Counted from the stretch's first letter, positions 1 to 14,009 are shown. The stretch: DNA of 64,000 nucleotides from Rallus limicola (GCA_022605955.1 JAKCOZ010000005.1:28222450-28286449), one strand, 5' to 3'. Program-made: numbers and translations. Notes: a model not told the origin generated them from the letters alone.

Positions 1-640
1 GGCATTCCACACACACACACACACACTTCCCTTATGGCGCCGTGGGGTCCCACACACGCGAGAGTCGTATCCACGAACTTCTGCAGCGTGGGTCCCCTCC
101 ATCGGGGAGTCATCTCCTCACCACAGGCCTCTCAGCAGGACTTCCTCCCATAGGGTTCCGAAATTTGGGCCTGGGCTCCCCTGGCCTGCCTCCTAACAAA
201 AGTCACAAGTCCCCCGGCATGCCTGCTGAGGCGTGGATCAATCTCTTCACAGGGCGTAGATGTCTCTGCTCCCCATCCTCATCCATGGGCTGCGAGGGGA
301 CAACCCGCTTCACCATAGTCTTCTCCACGAGCTGCAGGGGAAGCTTTCTTTCCACATTCCTTTCCCCCCACCTCCTCCTGGGCCTGGCCTTGGCTATCAG
401 TGCAGCTGGCCACATCTTCCCACTCTGCATTCCGGTGGCAAAGTGTGCCAGCCAGGAGTTTTTTTTCTCAAATATGTGATTCACAGAGGCGCTATGAATC
501 CTTCTGTGATTGGTCAAAAGTAACTTTGGCCTTGGATTAGCTCTTGTTTATTGTTAGGAACTCACAACAAACTGTAACTGCTGCTTTGCAAAAGCCCTCT
601 CAGTAGCACAGCTACAGCAAACTGCGACACTTGTAAATGC
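1..640. mobile_element. Avian ERV LTR-like interspersed repeat, relatively GC-rich, probably cut by the window start
   Basis: This is the only clearly GC-richer stretch in the first 14 kb. Its order of landmarks matches a repeat I know from many bird genomes: a block around the motif CCATGGGCTGC (near 283), a second block with GAGCTGCAGGGGAA (near 329), a T-rich stretch followed by AAATATGTGATTCACAGAGG (near 470), then a CCAAT-like GATTGGTCA (near 508). In that repeat these lie in an LTR-like unit of endogenous-retrovirus origin. The family assignment rests on memory of the layout, not an alignment, and the right edge is approximate. Frames open through it (for example 42-479 and 260-523) resemble the 'uncharacterised' bird proteins predicted from this repeat and should not be called genes. 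Confidence 0.55.
8..26. repeat. (CA)n microsatellite
   Basis: Uninterrupted CA dinucleotides, about nine units, at the left edge of the window. Likely length-polymorphic. Confidence 0.9.
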
Positions 641-3600
641 AGACACTTATTTCCCACTTGAGAGTTTTAAAAATTTGATATAAAATTCTGTATGCTAGAA
701 AAACTGAATAGAATGTAGCTCTTAATAGTGCTCATTTTATATGCATGGAGAATAACGAAAAAGTGTAACAACAGCAGAGTCACCATTATTTTGTTTTTAT
801 AGAGGTGAAGTATGTATGGATGAAGGAATTGAAGGGGAAAAAAGGTAAGAAAATTAGTCTACCCAGCTATACATCTCCATCTTAATAATCATGTTCTCAC
901 CATAACGTAAAAAAAATCTTTACCTTACATAAATGCATAACTTGACTTAGGTGGATTTTACGCACAAACATAAGTCCTTTATTAAATATGAAAGTGATAA
1001 AATGTTTAATTATGACTAATTACTTAATGTTTCTGAGGGCAGCAGTTACTGGTACATCACCCTACATGTCAGCCATTACTAAGATTTTTTGTATTTGCTG
1101 TAGTGTGTTCCATAAAACTAATTTATTTTAGGAATATAATCCCGGTTAAAGCTCCACGGATGAAAATTACTTGATCTTTCGGATATCAAGATCCTCAAAG
1201 GCTATTTGGCTATATCTGAACAGGGAATAAATCCTGTTAAACTGGTAAAGTAAAATGCATATGTGACCTCTTTTTCTCACCATTTTTAAATGAGTTTAAT
1301 GACTCATTAGACAGCACAGTGGCAGTCCTACCCTACTTCTTGCAGAAGAAAACAACCACAAATATAAGAGGATTATAATATTATTAGGATTCCTTCTATA
1401 TTAATAAGCTTAAAAGGAACCTGAATTACAATAGAAAATGAGTTACAGTAGAATATTCTGCACTGTACCTCCAGTCTACTTTGGGATCCCTCCCTGCAGC
1501 CAACTCAGATTATGCAGTTCAGAAGACTCCCTTTTGTCATTAAAGCTAATTAGGCAAGGCTCTATTTAGACAAATTTAATACTGTTACTAATGAATGAAA
1601 ATCAAAATATCTGGCATGCAGCTGCTGCTAAGAATATCATATTCAGTCAGTATTTATACTCTCTTTCAATTGTACTGCTCTCCAGTGTTGTGTATGACTG
1701 CATTTTCCCCAAAGTTACTATTTATGGTGACAGTAAATACCAGGGCAAGAAAAGGGTACTCAGCACAGAGATCTGCTTTGCAGTGGGTCTAGAAAGTCAC
1801 TCATGCATGGAGCTCTGCAGTTCGTATTTCTCTGAAATGTCTCCCAAGAAGGGCATGTAAACATCAATGACTTTTCACAGTTCCTTCTTGGTGAAGGAAA
1901 ACTCAGAACCAATATTCATCCAGTCTGCATGGATGAATGGGGAAGGGTTTTTATGGATAAACAGATGTGCTGTCTTATGTGGGCTTTTAAGTTTGATAAT
2001 TCTAGGGAAGTGGACAAGAAATATTAACTTGTCAGACAAGCATTTTTCCACCATAGGCAAAAAATACTGGAACCAACCCCTGAATCTCTTTTCACTTGAG
2101 CAGAAATGGCTTAAGAGCTACAGTAGTACTTAGAATATTTTGAAAAGGGTTTACCTAAAAAAATGGTGGAGGTGCTACTTCTCATTTATAACATTTTGAA
2201 ATTTGTCAAACACCATAACTGGACATTGAAGTAGAACAGAAAAAAAAAAAATCACTGTTTAACACACCAGCAGAAATGTGCTTTCTTTCACAAAAATGTG
2301 GCAGAGAGAAAATGACTTGCCTACTGATAAGAGTATGCCAATTGACTATCTAGAAAAAGAAATACTTAAAAATCATTCCAGTAGTCTACAAATAGAAGTT
2401 AAAGCTTTACATTTTTAATGAATAATGAATTGCTAATGCTTTATCATTGATTTAAAGATCATGTCACAGTCATTACAGGACAAGACTTTGCTTCGTAAAG
2501 GCAAATCTTTGCTTTATAAAGCATGACTGCATATAATACATGGATGAAGTAAACATACAGTACTTTGGATGCTTTCCTTTCATTCAGGTTCATATTTTCA
2601 AAAGTAGATGCCAGATGTGATCTTCTATGTTTTCTGTCTAAATAAAAAAAGTCTTTAGTGCTTAGATTTTGTTTTATATTAAGAGTAAAATTTCCAAAAT
2701 TCTCTTTTTAGCTTAATACCCCATATTTCCTTTTTAGGTACAATTTACTGAAGACTACGTGTTGTTGAATTGCAATGAAATTCTAACTTCCATGTAACTT
2801 TTCAAATGTAAATTACATTTCAAAAAGACATAAAATCCTTTGAAAATTTTAACTATATGTGCAATAATTTGAAAATACCACCATAAATTATTTTTTTCAA
2901 GGACTCCTAGGGCCACAATGACAAAATGTAACTATCAGCTATTTATATTCTCAGTAACACGTTCCTAGCTTTATATGCACAGAGGATGCAGGCTACTATT
3001 ACTGTCTTTTATAGGGTACCAGATACTCTAACTTGTCCCTGTTCTTAGAATCAGTAATTGTAAAATCCCTGCAATCAGTTTGAATAGCAACAAACTCTTA
3101 AATGACTGCAGCAAAAAACTGAACAGATCCTGCTAACTCGTACTCTAAAAGCCATTAATGGTTAGAATAGTAAATAATGCAATAGTATAGCCATTGGATA
3201 TAAAGCATCCAAAAACCTTGTCTTTTGAAATGTTTATCTAGATAGTAATGAACAGAAGAATCTCAAAGATGGAATTGGGTTCTTTGTCCCATCAGGCACA
3301 ATGTCCCTGCAGCCCATTTTACAAGGAAAAAGAAAAAAAAAAAAAGAGCAGTTCTCCCCTATTACCTCACTACTTAGATTTATCAACTCTTCATTTAATG
3401 AACATAGATACCAATACATGTGGCCTGAATTAGGTGATTTACAATTATGACTGGTAATACAGAAGAAAAAAAATCTGTCATTATCATTAGGCATGAAAAT
3501 TTGTCTCTAGTCTGTGAATCATTCAGTGTTTTGTTCTTTGACCTTACTTTTCTGCCTGTTTGCATGTCTGAAACTGTGCATTGATCTTAGTGGAGTTATT

Positions 3601-4859
3601 TTAGCTGAAGTGAGCTTTCAAGGCTCCCTGTTGAGCAAAGCTGTTAGGGAAGACAGCTGCCTGACATTTAGTTTAATTTGTTGACACTAAAAATCCCTGA
3701 GTTCAGCACTGATGGAAGACAGTGCCCCAGTGAAGGACCTGGAGCATCCTCAGTGTAGACACTTCAGATAAGAGAGCAGGGTGTTAATGCTAAATCGACA
3801 AGAAATCAGAGAGCTTTGGTGGTCCTTGTGTTAATGGAAATTTGAATTTTACCTCGTGGGTTAGCACTTTTTTTATAATGTCCTGTAAGCAGCTGGAAAA
3901 TATGCTTAAATTTTAAGCATTTATTTCATTATTCAAAGCAGAGATTGCAGTAAAGTTAAACATTTGAAAAAAGTGTTTATTGTGCCTGTCTGTCCAAAGA
4001 CATTGAAAATCTTCAAATTTTTTTTTTGCATTTCTAGCAGTTATAAAAACAATACCAAAATTAGAGCAGTACTTACTAGATATGCATATCTCTGTCAGCA
4101 TTTTCTTATTTAGAGAAGAGTAAATAAAGCTTATGGTTTCTGGGTTTTGATTTTTTTTTTCATTATGAGGGATTCCTAACAATCATTCTCTTCTTTCAAT
4201 GCAAGGATGAATTCCTTAATCTTCATTAAAAGAAGTTTGTATTTCCAACAAAAAATAATGATGTTGCTATTTTTTGTATGCTACTTATATATCATTTCTG
4301 CAAAACTCTATAAATGCATTTCAGATAAAATCCTTCCTAGTGAAGAATTTCTTCTTAACCTTATCTATACAGACTTTTAGCAAGGTGCTGGAGTTTCATG
4401 CAGAATCTGAGAGTTCCTCTATTTCCTTGTACAGTGTTAAAAAACCTAATGATATTCAGTGTGGCAGATCTACAGCACTATGAAAAATCTAATAGAATGC
4501 CGATGGGATTGCAAACCCTAAACAGAAGGATGCAAGTGATTCAATGAAATGTAATAATGCTGAGTAGATTGATATAGATGTAGCTTAAGACACAATTCAT
4601 TAATATAACTTTAAGTTGCACCTTTTAAGAATAGATTTGGTTTGGATTTAGTAGAATATGGCTGCACCCATGTAAGCTGTTTCATGAGAGCTGCTACAAA
4701 ATTTAGCCATAGCAGTGGAACAGCCTTGAAGATAAAGAAAGTGAAGACAGGGGAGTCATAAATAATGAGACCAACAACCCGTTAAGAGACAGAGTATATC
4801 TTGTTTGCAGCTAAAAGAGGTTCCTAACAAGTTTGTGCAGGAATGTGTTTTTGAGCTCA
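641..4859. other. A+T-rich non-coding stretch, no gene seen
   Basis: All six frames are broken by frequent stops and no open frame passes about 90 codons. Visible structure is limited to A homopolymers (12 A at 2240-2251, 13 A at 3333-3345). I see no CR1 tail or LTR edge. Diverged ancient repeats or conserved enhancers could be present and would need alignment to detect. Confidence 0.6.
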
Positions 4860-5221
4860 TTAATGTGTTTTGGTAACTATAGAGAAGAAACGTAAAGAGC
4901 ATTCACTGAGAGAGAGGAAGACAACCAGCCTTCATCCCTGAAGACCACCAGAAGACCCCCTGAGTGTCACTGAGCATGCTCTATCTGGGAGGAGTTAATG
5001 TAAATTACTTCCTGGAGATAATTTGCATAACCATGCCTTTTCTTAGAAATTATAATGAATATGTAAACTTAATCTGAATAAATATGAGAAATTTGGCTTT
5101 AATGGGCGCACACATTCAGAGGAGTGATGCCCTGCATGCCCAGAGCTGCAATAAAGAATACCTGCTTCATAGTCACCAAGGCTATTGAGTTTTGACTCTG
5201 GCTTTCTGAGGCATCACAACA
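4860..5221 (+). mobile_element. Endogenous-retrovirus LTR-like segment with poly(A) signal
   Basis: The segment reads like the 3' two-thirds of an avian ERV LTR. It has a TATA-poor A+T-rich U3-like part, then AATAAA at 5150-5155 followed by a GAATACCTGCTT string typical of the R/U5 region of avian class I LTRs. A U5-like part ends in the canonical CA (CATCACAACA, ending 5221). The next bases (GGCCAGGACAGAGAAAGG, 5225-5242) could be the beginning of retroviral leader sequence, so this may be a 5' LTR with a stub of internal region rather than a solo LTR. The left end is uncertain and no target-site duplication was found. No retroviral coding sequence follows. Confidence 0.6.
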
Positions 5222-6335
5222 AACGGCCAGGACAGAGAAAGGAACAACGGAGATAAATCAGTGACAAAAGTTCTAGAATTGAGAATTTCTGGTCAAGTAA
5301 GGGGCATAACAACAGATCCCTTCATTTCTAGGCTCTGCTGTCTAGTCTTTCTGCTTCCTGAGTGTCCTAGAGTAGAAGAGAATTTGGAGAGCTAAGAAAT
5401 ATTAAAAAATTACACTTTTACATAGTGAATTTGAAAGCTGCATGCTGGCCTGTAGACACTTGTCAAGAATGAGAACACCAGTGCTTTATTTTATGACTCT
5501 TACAGCTGTAGGTTTGTTTTAAGTTGTGTCAAGGGTTTATTTATTTTTCTCCATGGTATAAGTCTTCATCAGCTTCTTGCTGGTCCATACTAAAAAAAAA
5601 AAAAGTTGATAAAAATGTTGTTTGCCCCAGATCAGGGTGATTATTTCTGCAGCCATGTTTGTGTGGAGAAGAGATCCTTTAAAACCTCCCACCTTCTGTC
5701 TGTGCTCTGACAGCCACCTTAATGCCGTCAGCCAAGAACTCACATGCACAGGAGAGAACTGTGGGCTCTCTGCCTTGCTATTGCTTGAGGCTGGATGCTC
5801 AGAGGCCTGCATGTGCCCTCGCTGCAGGTGGCTGAGTGAGGGTAAAAGAGAGAAGTCTGAAAATACAAACTACAGACGAAAAAAGTACACCACCCTCCCC
5901 TGGAAAATAAATAAATAAAGATCAAAGGGAAAGATCCAAAGGAAGGAAACTGTCTGGAAAAAGTAGGGTTTAGTATAGTTTTGCATGGCTTAGATACCAA
6001 GAGACAGGAGAAAACATAGTTCAGGAGCAGAAGTCAAATTCTATGTTTGGAATTCATGTTGAATTTTTAGTGTTCCTAAATGTTTTCCTGAGGAATCATG
6101 GGGTTCAACTTGCATCTGTACCAGGCTTCTGTGTGTGGAATATTGAATATTGAATGATCTTCCTTGAAAATCCTTCCTGGTTTGTTAGCTGACTGGGAGA
6201 TACTTAATTGTTACATTTTCTAACATAGGAGCTGAAGAAAATGAGCAAAATGGCAGTCTTCAATGTCCCATATTACTTCTGGACTTGCCCATATGCCTTT
6301 TTAATCCAGTTAAATAAATCCATGAGGCAATTCAG

Positions 6336-6355
6336 AGTTACTCATAGTTACTCAT
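6336..6355. repeat. 10-bp perfect tandem duplication
   Basis: AGTTACTCAT occurs twice head to tail (6336-6345 and 6346-6355). Probably replication slippage. Confidence 0.85.
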
Positions 6356-6752
6356 TTTATGAAGAACTACTGCATTTGTTGTGTATCTGTCACCTTATTA
6401 AAAAGAAATCATCTGAATATATGGAAATAATTAATGACAAGCTTAAATAATATTGATTTTCTAAACCTTAACTGCCTTTGCAGCATGAGGAGTAGAACAC
6501 ATCTTGTTCTAGAGTAGCAGATGACTGAGAAAGAGAAATACAACTGAATGATATGAGTTGCAACCAAAAGAGTTCCCACTAGCACCCTTTTGTGGACTTG
6601 ACATCTGTGGTGTGAAAACAAACAAGTGATAATCTGGGTGATGCTCCAAATTGGTAAGTTTTTCCATAAAATGGTACTGATATCTTTGATCATTAAATAT
6701 CGCACAGGTCAGATGATTTGCATCCTATGCAGAACAACTTTTCTTTAGTAGA

Positions 6753-6785
6753 TTCACACACACATACACACACGCACACACACAA
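6753..6785. repeat. Interrupted (CA)n microsatellite
   Basis: About 33 bp of CA repeats broken by single T and G substitutions, so probably an ageing microsatellite. Confidence 0.9.
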
Positions 6786-9700
6786 ACTGCAAATGTTTTA
6801 AGACTGAGAAATGTATTTTGTTAATAAGTGAAAATGATCTTGCCTGTTGGTGCACAGATAGTTGTGTGATACAGTACAATGGTAAGAAAAGTGGATTTTA
6901 CCTGTGCTCTGAAAGCTGCACAGAGAGTTTTGGAGTTGTGGTTTCATTAGGTGTGAGGTGGAAAAGGTTCATTAGAAAATGTGCTTTACCCACAGCCTTG
7001 TCACAACCTTCCTCTGATCTCCAGGTTTCAAATCCTCTCCTGGAGTGAAGTTTGTAATTCATTGGGTTTAAGTCACACACTTTGACACAAATTACACTGT
7101 TCACTGAACTGGAGTAACTTCATAAATAATCCTCATACCCTGGGGAGCCCAGTCTATTCATCGCTCCCTTCAATGTTCTCTACCATGCAGATTAGCACAC
7201 ACAGGGTAAAAAAAGAGCTGCAACCAATAAATGATGCTAGCTCTTTATAAAAGGTGGTAACAGCACCATTTCTTATAATACGGACTGCAGAAGTCAAGCT
7301 GAATTATACATTACAGATCTCTTACCCTTTCAGCAGTGTCTATGTTGAAGGCCATTATCTTCAGTCCTTTGGGAAGGAACTAGAGACATGGAAGCTTAGA
7401 AGAAAGAAGAAGAAAAAAAGAATTAAAAGTTCTTTTGGCTAGAAGCAAATTTTATTTTATTATTCAGCTCAATTCCACTGTGTTCTACTTTCAAAGTTTC
7501 ACTAGCTGTTCCACTTCGAAAGCAAATGATAGGATGAAAAAGATATATTCCTTTAAAGTAGTATTTCTTCAGGGGCACAGGTAAGGTTTCTGGACTTTTG
7601 ACTAACATTAAAGAAACTGAACTTGCAGAAATAACTTAGAAAACTTTTGCTTAGCTTTTTATTTATGAATAAAACTTAGTTCACCATGGTTTATAACCAT
7701 TCATTTTGACAATCACTGGTTACGTTTAAACCTGCAGGCAAGTTATTTTTGACTCATATTTCAACATGTTAGGAACATACTCCAGATCACTCTCTGTAAG
7801 AGCCCATGTGTACTTTTTTTCGTATATACAGCATTTAGGGACATTAACATGTCCACAACATCCCTAGATACTTTAGATGTTTTATTTTCCCCCCTCTTTC
7901 CAGGGAGCATTCATGATGTGTTATTAACAAGCAGCCCTATCTCCCCACAATGCAGGCTTTAATGTGACTTGACCCAGACTTTTAGCAGTCTGCACTATCA
8001 GCTCATGCACAGTGAACATCTACTTGCTGAAATGCCATCTGTGTGGTGGAATCCACTGCGACTGTGCACACTTTAATAGGACAAGCACTAGGAAAAAAAC
8101 CCCAAGCTTTGTTGTGTCTCATACAATTCAAGCTTAAAGGCAAAATAATAGCTGAATATTAAACACAAGAAATTCAGACAGCTAAGAGAACCAGAAATTA
8201 TGATTTTCTACTTTTAAGAAATCAGCAAAATTTTCAAATGTGTCATAGACAATTGTCTGTCCATTCATAACAGTGGGTTTGGGTTTTTTTTCAGTCTCAG
8301 AACAGGGCATTTCAGAAGACAGCTTTGTCAGATAAACAGTGTGTATTTTTTTCTCTTGGTGAGAAAAACATAGTATTGTGTGTGAATAAAGCTATGACTG
8401 GCTTTTCTTGACTGCACTGTAATTGAAAAGGAAACATTATGCATGTAAACTAGAACACTGTGGGGGTTTGTATGGTCTAGAAAAAGAGTTTCTGTGGTTG
8501 TATCGCTTGCTTCTAATCCTTTCAGATCTGTATTTCTTTATGTTCAAAGAGGGACTTTTCAAATGAAGAAGTTGCCTCCTTCTCAGAATGTGTTTTAGTC
8601 TAGCAAACAAAAGAAAAAATTCTGGTCTTTGTTTTTTAAAAAAAAGAATCTCTTCTGTATGTATCATCCAACAAATCAATTATTTCTTGAAAACACAGTC
8701 CTTTCTTTAGTAGGTAGCTTACATGCAGGCATTCTTGGAGGTATATCTCAGAATTTCAACTCTGGATCATTCCACCAAGCCAAGCTTCTTCCAGCATGAT
8801 GAAGTTGTTTATAACTCTGTAAGGAACAAATTGTAAACAGTCTGTGATGTGAATGTTACATATTTAAACTTGTAATCATGTATAAAATAAGACAACCAAA
8901 AAAGCCTAAGTATACCTAATATTTACAACTGAACAGCTTCTACGAGGATAACTTTTGCCACTTCACACTCCAGTGAAATAATACCTTGATAGAATGGTTC
9001 ACTGGAAACAGATGCTAGCTGTTGGGATAAAATGCCTGTAGCAAGTTTAAGCAACTTCAAATCTATCTCATCTATGCCTATGCCTGACAGCAACAATAGA
9101 AAAGCCCACATGGTTTTTCTGTTGCTTACAAAAGCACAGGTAACATACTTGTTCAGATTAACTTTTGGTGTGGTAGAAGCTGCTGTGAGCAGAGAACCTG
9201 CTATATGTTGCAGGCAAAGGAAGGGACATTTGAGGAAAAAAAAAATGTAGTGCGATATGGCAAGTGTTTTGTCTCTCACTTATTGTAGGGTCTGTCTGAA
9301 CAACAAATTGAAGAAAACTAAGTATTGGGATTTTTTTTTATGGAAAATAAATATTTAAGAAGAAAAACTATATAAATATAAAGAAAGCAAAACAGACAAC
9401 CACCTCAAAATTGAAACTTGTCTTCCTTTCATCTGTACCCTAAAACATTATGAAAGTTAGCAGATATTAATCAGAAATAATCATGAACAAATTTGAGGCA
9501 GTCAGTCTTGAATCCAGTAAAAAATTCATGTGCACTGTCAGTTATTCAACTTCCTTGATTCACTTGGGTTCCTCCCTGTTTCACTGCAGGGGCAGTAAAT
9601 AAAATGTGTCTAGCTCAATTATAGACTGACTCTCTGAATCTTAGTTTTTGCTGGCTCCCTCAAAACACCAGCTGTTATATTTCTTTAAAGGATTAATGCA

Positions 9701-11038
9701 TTTTGAACATGCCAAGAAAGAGATTATATAACATCTTGCCAAAGACCTTGACTGTAACTCTAGCCTAGGAAAAGTCATCCCTAAGAACAGCTCACGCTCA
9801 GGACTCCAAACCTTTTACTCAGATACTTCTTACAAGAAACCTACTGTACCTCAATTAAATGTAATTGTAAAATAAGGTTAAGATATTTTGAATTGATCTA
9901 AACCACTTCAGATGAGGTTAAATAATTAATTTTTAGATAACAGAACTCTCATGCCATTAATTTGCCAGCTGTGTGAGTCTAGGAAAACTAAAATTGTGTG
10001 TTCAGCCCCAGGCTGTATCATGAGTATCCCACGATATCCTACGATACAATTAAGGGCAAACTACCTTTGTTGAAAACTTTATCATCTATTAAATGCACCC
10101 AGAGCATACACATCTAGGAAAACTCCTGACCTCTTGAAATTAAATTATCCTCTTCCAGTGCACCAGATTGAAAATGATTTTACAAATTGGGATAAGCTCA
10201 ATTTATCCTAGTTTTTCAGATTAGATATTATTTAAATCCTCCCTTTTTTTGAGTCACCTTTCTGAAGCTTTCCTGTCTCAATGTCCTTGAGAGTATTACT
10301 AACGTTTGTTTAGCCTTGGGACATTAGTATACATAGAAGAACCACTTTTTAAGAAAATGAACCCTGTTGTAGTTTGATATTCCCTGATTTATTTCTTTAT
10401 TATTTGGGTTTAGTGCCATGTTTTGCATCGGTACACCTATTAATGGATTATTATGGGATAAAGTCCTCAGCCAAAGATATCTTTTAACTATATTCTGCTT
10501 TAAATGGATGTAAATTCTCAAATTTATAAGAATGATATTGCCTAATCTAATTCAAAATACCATTTTATTTTCAAATGACCTTGACTTTGGCATTATTTTC
10601 ACAACATCAAAATCAGTGCTATTTTTATAATGACATAAAAAAAGAACTCCAGGATTGCTCTCTGCATTCCTTTTGCAAACTATTTTTCAGTGTTGGTATC
10701 TTGTCAGTTCAGGACTGGCAAAGGAATCCTAAATTGGTTAGAATAAAAAAGTCAGGATAAAACTGAAACAACTAGACAGATGCAAATTTTACAGAATTTA
10801 TATATTAACTGCCTGCATAGATGCAGCCATTTTTCCTTACTATTTTAAAATGCAGATTTTTTTTTAATAAACAGTGAAATGCTGAGACAGTTGCCTGAAA
10901 GAACTGATCATTGCTCCAAAATGACAATCTCAATAATTAGGATTATCTAAAATTAAAAAAAACATTCTTTACCTTATGAGTTGGTCTCCCTACCTAAGCA
11001 TGAACGGAAAATTTGGGGATTGAAAGAAAGTAAGTATG

Positions 11039-11117
11039 GGGTTTTCTGCTTTTGTTGATGTTGGGTTTTTGTTGCTTTTAATTTTGTTTGTTTTGTTTTG
11101 GTTTTTTTGTTTATATG
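11039..11117. repeat. T/G low-complexity tract
   Basis: The plus strand is almost only T and G here, with repeated TTTTG/TTGTTT words. There is no unit of fixed length, so it is low-complexity sequence rather than a tandem array. Confidence 0.75.
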
Positions 11118-14009
11118 CAATGCCACATGGAGTTTATTTTTTTTATCATCCAAAAGCTTAAGTAATGACCCAAAAAGTCAAGTCCTTGAAATTAATTTAT
11201 TTTTGCTATTCTTTAAGTTTTTATCTGAAAATAGTAATTCCATAAGATAAGGGGTTTTGTGTCTTATAATAGAAGAATATAATTAGATAATTTTGCTAAA
11301 ATACCCTAAAAAAAATTAAAATATGTTAGAAATCACATGTTAAATTCAAGCCCTATGAAAATATAAATTGTTTTAATGCAACTACAGACTAAAAATTTAT
11401 TTCTGAAGTGATTATTCTTTCTTACCTGCTTTTAAATTGTTTATTCAGGCGAGGGCTGTCATAGCTACCATTAACTACACTAGATGATCTAGCAAAGTCT
11501 TTGGAAAGGCTTTGCATTGCAACATAGATGACAGATACCTGTAGTATTTCAGTAAAGTTGAAGTCAAATATTTCTGTATATTAATAAATATATCCAAGCT
11601 AGTGAGTAATTTGTTTCCAGTTATGCATAATTCAAAGCTTTTGTATTTTGGCAAATTCAGAGGGTTATGCAGAGAGACATGGTATTTAAAAAGCTTACTT
11701 AAACTGGAAAAAAACATAAATCTAGTAGCTATTAGAGAGGGACATGCAGGGACATGTTTAAATGCTGTGTGACCTATTGTGTCTTTGTGTTATGTGCATA
11801 TGAATAGGCACCCACCCACACATACTATGTTAACATTGTCTCTATTAAGTCTTATTTGTCAGCTTCTTGTATTAACTTCACACTTTAATGTTAGAAAAAC
11901 TGCTCACAGAAGTTTGGGTTTTTTTCTTTTGCACCTCAGAGGATCCTCAGAAGATCCTCATTGCTTAGCCGAAATCAAAAGTTTTGTATGTTTTTGCACA
12001 GTAATTTCACAAAAAGAATAATTCCAGAGATGAACAAATCAAAGTATTGACTCCTCTGTGCTCAAGTCATTGGAGGTTTGCAGATATTTTCTGAATAGCT
12101 CCTAGTAAAATCCTTGTGAATGCTGCATTGTACAATGGACACCTGGAACATTTAGGTTCTTTTCAATGGACACCACTATCTAAAGCTGGAAAGCAGATAC
12201 TTGTTGTTTATGTTCTCCAACTTTTGGGGGGAGTGTTTGAGGTTGATGTCAGAGTCTTCCTTGACTTTATTCAGGAATTCAATTTTCCATATTATTCTGT
12301 GTTAGGCCCTTTTCCCCTTTAGACTGTATAGGTTTGGCTACTATCAAAGGAAATCGTTCAGTGTTTCTTCTCCTTCCAACACAAAATCAGTCAATTTTTG
12401 TCTCTTCTCATTATACTTAAAAGATTAAGGAAGTGAAAGTGTATAGCTATTTTGTTTAGAAGCATGTGCTGAATTTGAGTTGGTCCCACTGCATTAATGC
12501 AGATAGAAGCTATAAATTAACAGAGAAATGCAGAAAAATCACTTTTTTTTCCCACTCTCTTTTGTTTTTCAAAGGAGGACAAACCTGTTTTCCTTGGTGA
12601 ACAAATAAGGTAAGAAGAAAATGAGATATGTAATTGACTGTCCATTTGCTTACATGAATTTTTACCCTACATTTTTGATAATTGTACAGTTTAATCTAGT
12701 AAATAATTTATAAGCTGATCGAAATTTTTGTACTAGAGCATTCTGTTCTATCGTTGTTGAGAGGGGAGTATCTCCCATGTCTAAAATATGCTCACAGCAT
12801 CAATATTACCTGCACAAATGGATGTCAGGGAAATGTAGATTAAGTAGTTGGAGAAGCAAAATTATTTTTGCTATCTCTTGTCACGCCAATGAAACTGACA
12901 TCACCAATGCTGTTAACTAGATTTCTGCATAAACATTAAGATGTCCCAAACATCTCAGTTCAATCATTGAATTTGATGAAGCTGATTGCTTAGTGCCTCT
13001 GAAGTCTTTATGCTTGCTCTGCTGGGATTCTTCTTATGTCTGATGCTTCTGTTAGAACAGTGTTTCACCATGTTCCTTCTCCCTCTGTCCTTTAGATAGC
13101 CATTCTTGGCACCCTTGACATCTCTTTCTGCCACATCTGAGCCCCTGGGTTTCTGGTTTTCTCTTTTGACTGAATCTGTTCTCTTCATGTAATTTTTTTA
13201 CCCTTTTATATAACCTTCCTTGCAGTGAAAAAATGATACAAGAATTGTCTTTTATATATGAATGAAGGACTGTCAACCACTGTGCAGTCCAAAGCAGAGA
13301 AATGAATTGATTTGGGGAAATTAAATATTGATACTGTGCTTTCAGGGCCAGCACAAACCCAGGCAATTTAACAAATTTTGCATGGCCCTCTGAGAGCTGG
13401 TGTGAAAAGATATTAAAGGATAAGTAGGACAACTGGATAAGAGAGTGAAGTCCATAGCTGCCATGCCAGGTTTGCAAGCTACGGGTTCTTGTGAACCCTT
13501 GCACAGCTCCACAGAATGTAAAATGGTAAAGAACTGATTATCTTTTGTACCATCTTTACTCAGGCAGGGACACAGACAACTTGGTTGTGTTTGAATATGT
13601 ATAATTGCACATTTGTGAAGCAAACATGGAACTGCATGGGAATTTCACTTAAAGCTGGTCCTCAGCTTGAGTCAAACTAAAGGATTTCCCTTCATAAGCT
13701 GCATAAATAGCTAAACTTCCATGAACAATTTTTTCTAATACACTATGTTTGAATGTTAATTTTCATCTTAGCAAGATTTCTGTACTTTAAGTTATTAAAT
13801 AAAAAAAAATAATGCAGCAGTACATTAAAGGTATTCCTCTAGTTACTGGCTATGATTTAAAGTAAGCACTAGCTTTTATTTATTTTTTATTTTTTATAAA
13901 AAAAGAAGAGCCTTTTACTTCACTAGCTATTTTTTTAGAAGAAAATAATTGTGGCCACATTCCCTATTAACATTTGAAGAAGACTTAGGTCAGTTAAATA
14001 CACCCCTCT

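Larger units (their letters stand above)
5222..14009. other. A+T-rich non-coding stretch, no secure gene
   Basis: Apart from a CA microsatellite, a T/G-rich run and small tandem duplications, nothing can be named. The longest minus-strand open frames (13,504-13,052, about 150 codons, and 9,279-8,923, about 118 codons) match no protein I recognise. Frames of this length are expected a few times by chance in 64 kb of low-GC DNA. A perfect 10-bp tandem duplication (AGTTACTCAT twice) is at 6336-6355. Confidence 0.55.

Noticed and set aside
42..479. Open frame of about 145 codons on the plus strand
   Set aside because: It lies inside the GC-rich LTR-like repeat and starts at GTG, not ATG. Overlapping frames on both strands are equally open.
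5537..5812. Minus-strand frame of about 91 codons ending at a T-rich acceptor-like run
   Set aside because: Opposite-strand frames are equally open, a short alternative frame (MDQQEADEDLYHGEK) stops at once, and no donor is visible.
13052..13504. Longest minus-strand open frame, about 150 codons
   Set aside because: GTG nominal start, no recognisable domain, an overlapping frame is also open, and no splice sites support it. The length is within chance for 64 kb of A+T-rich DNA.
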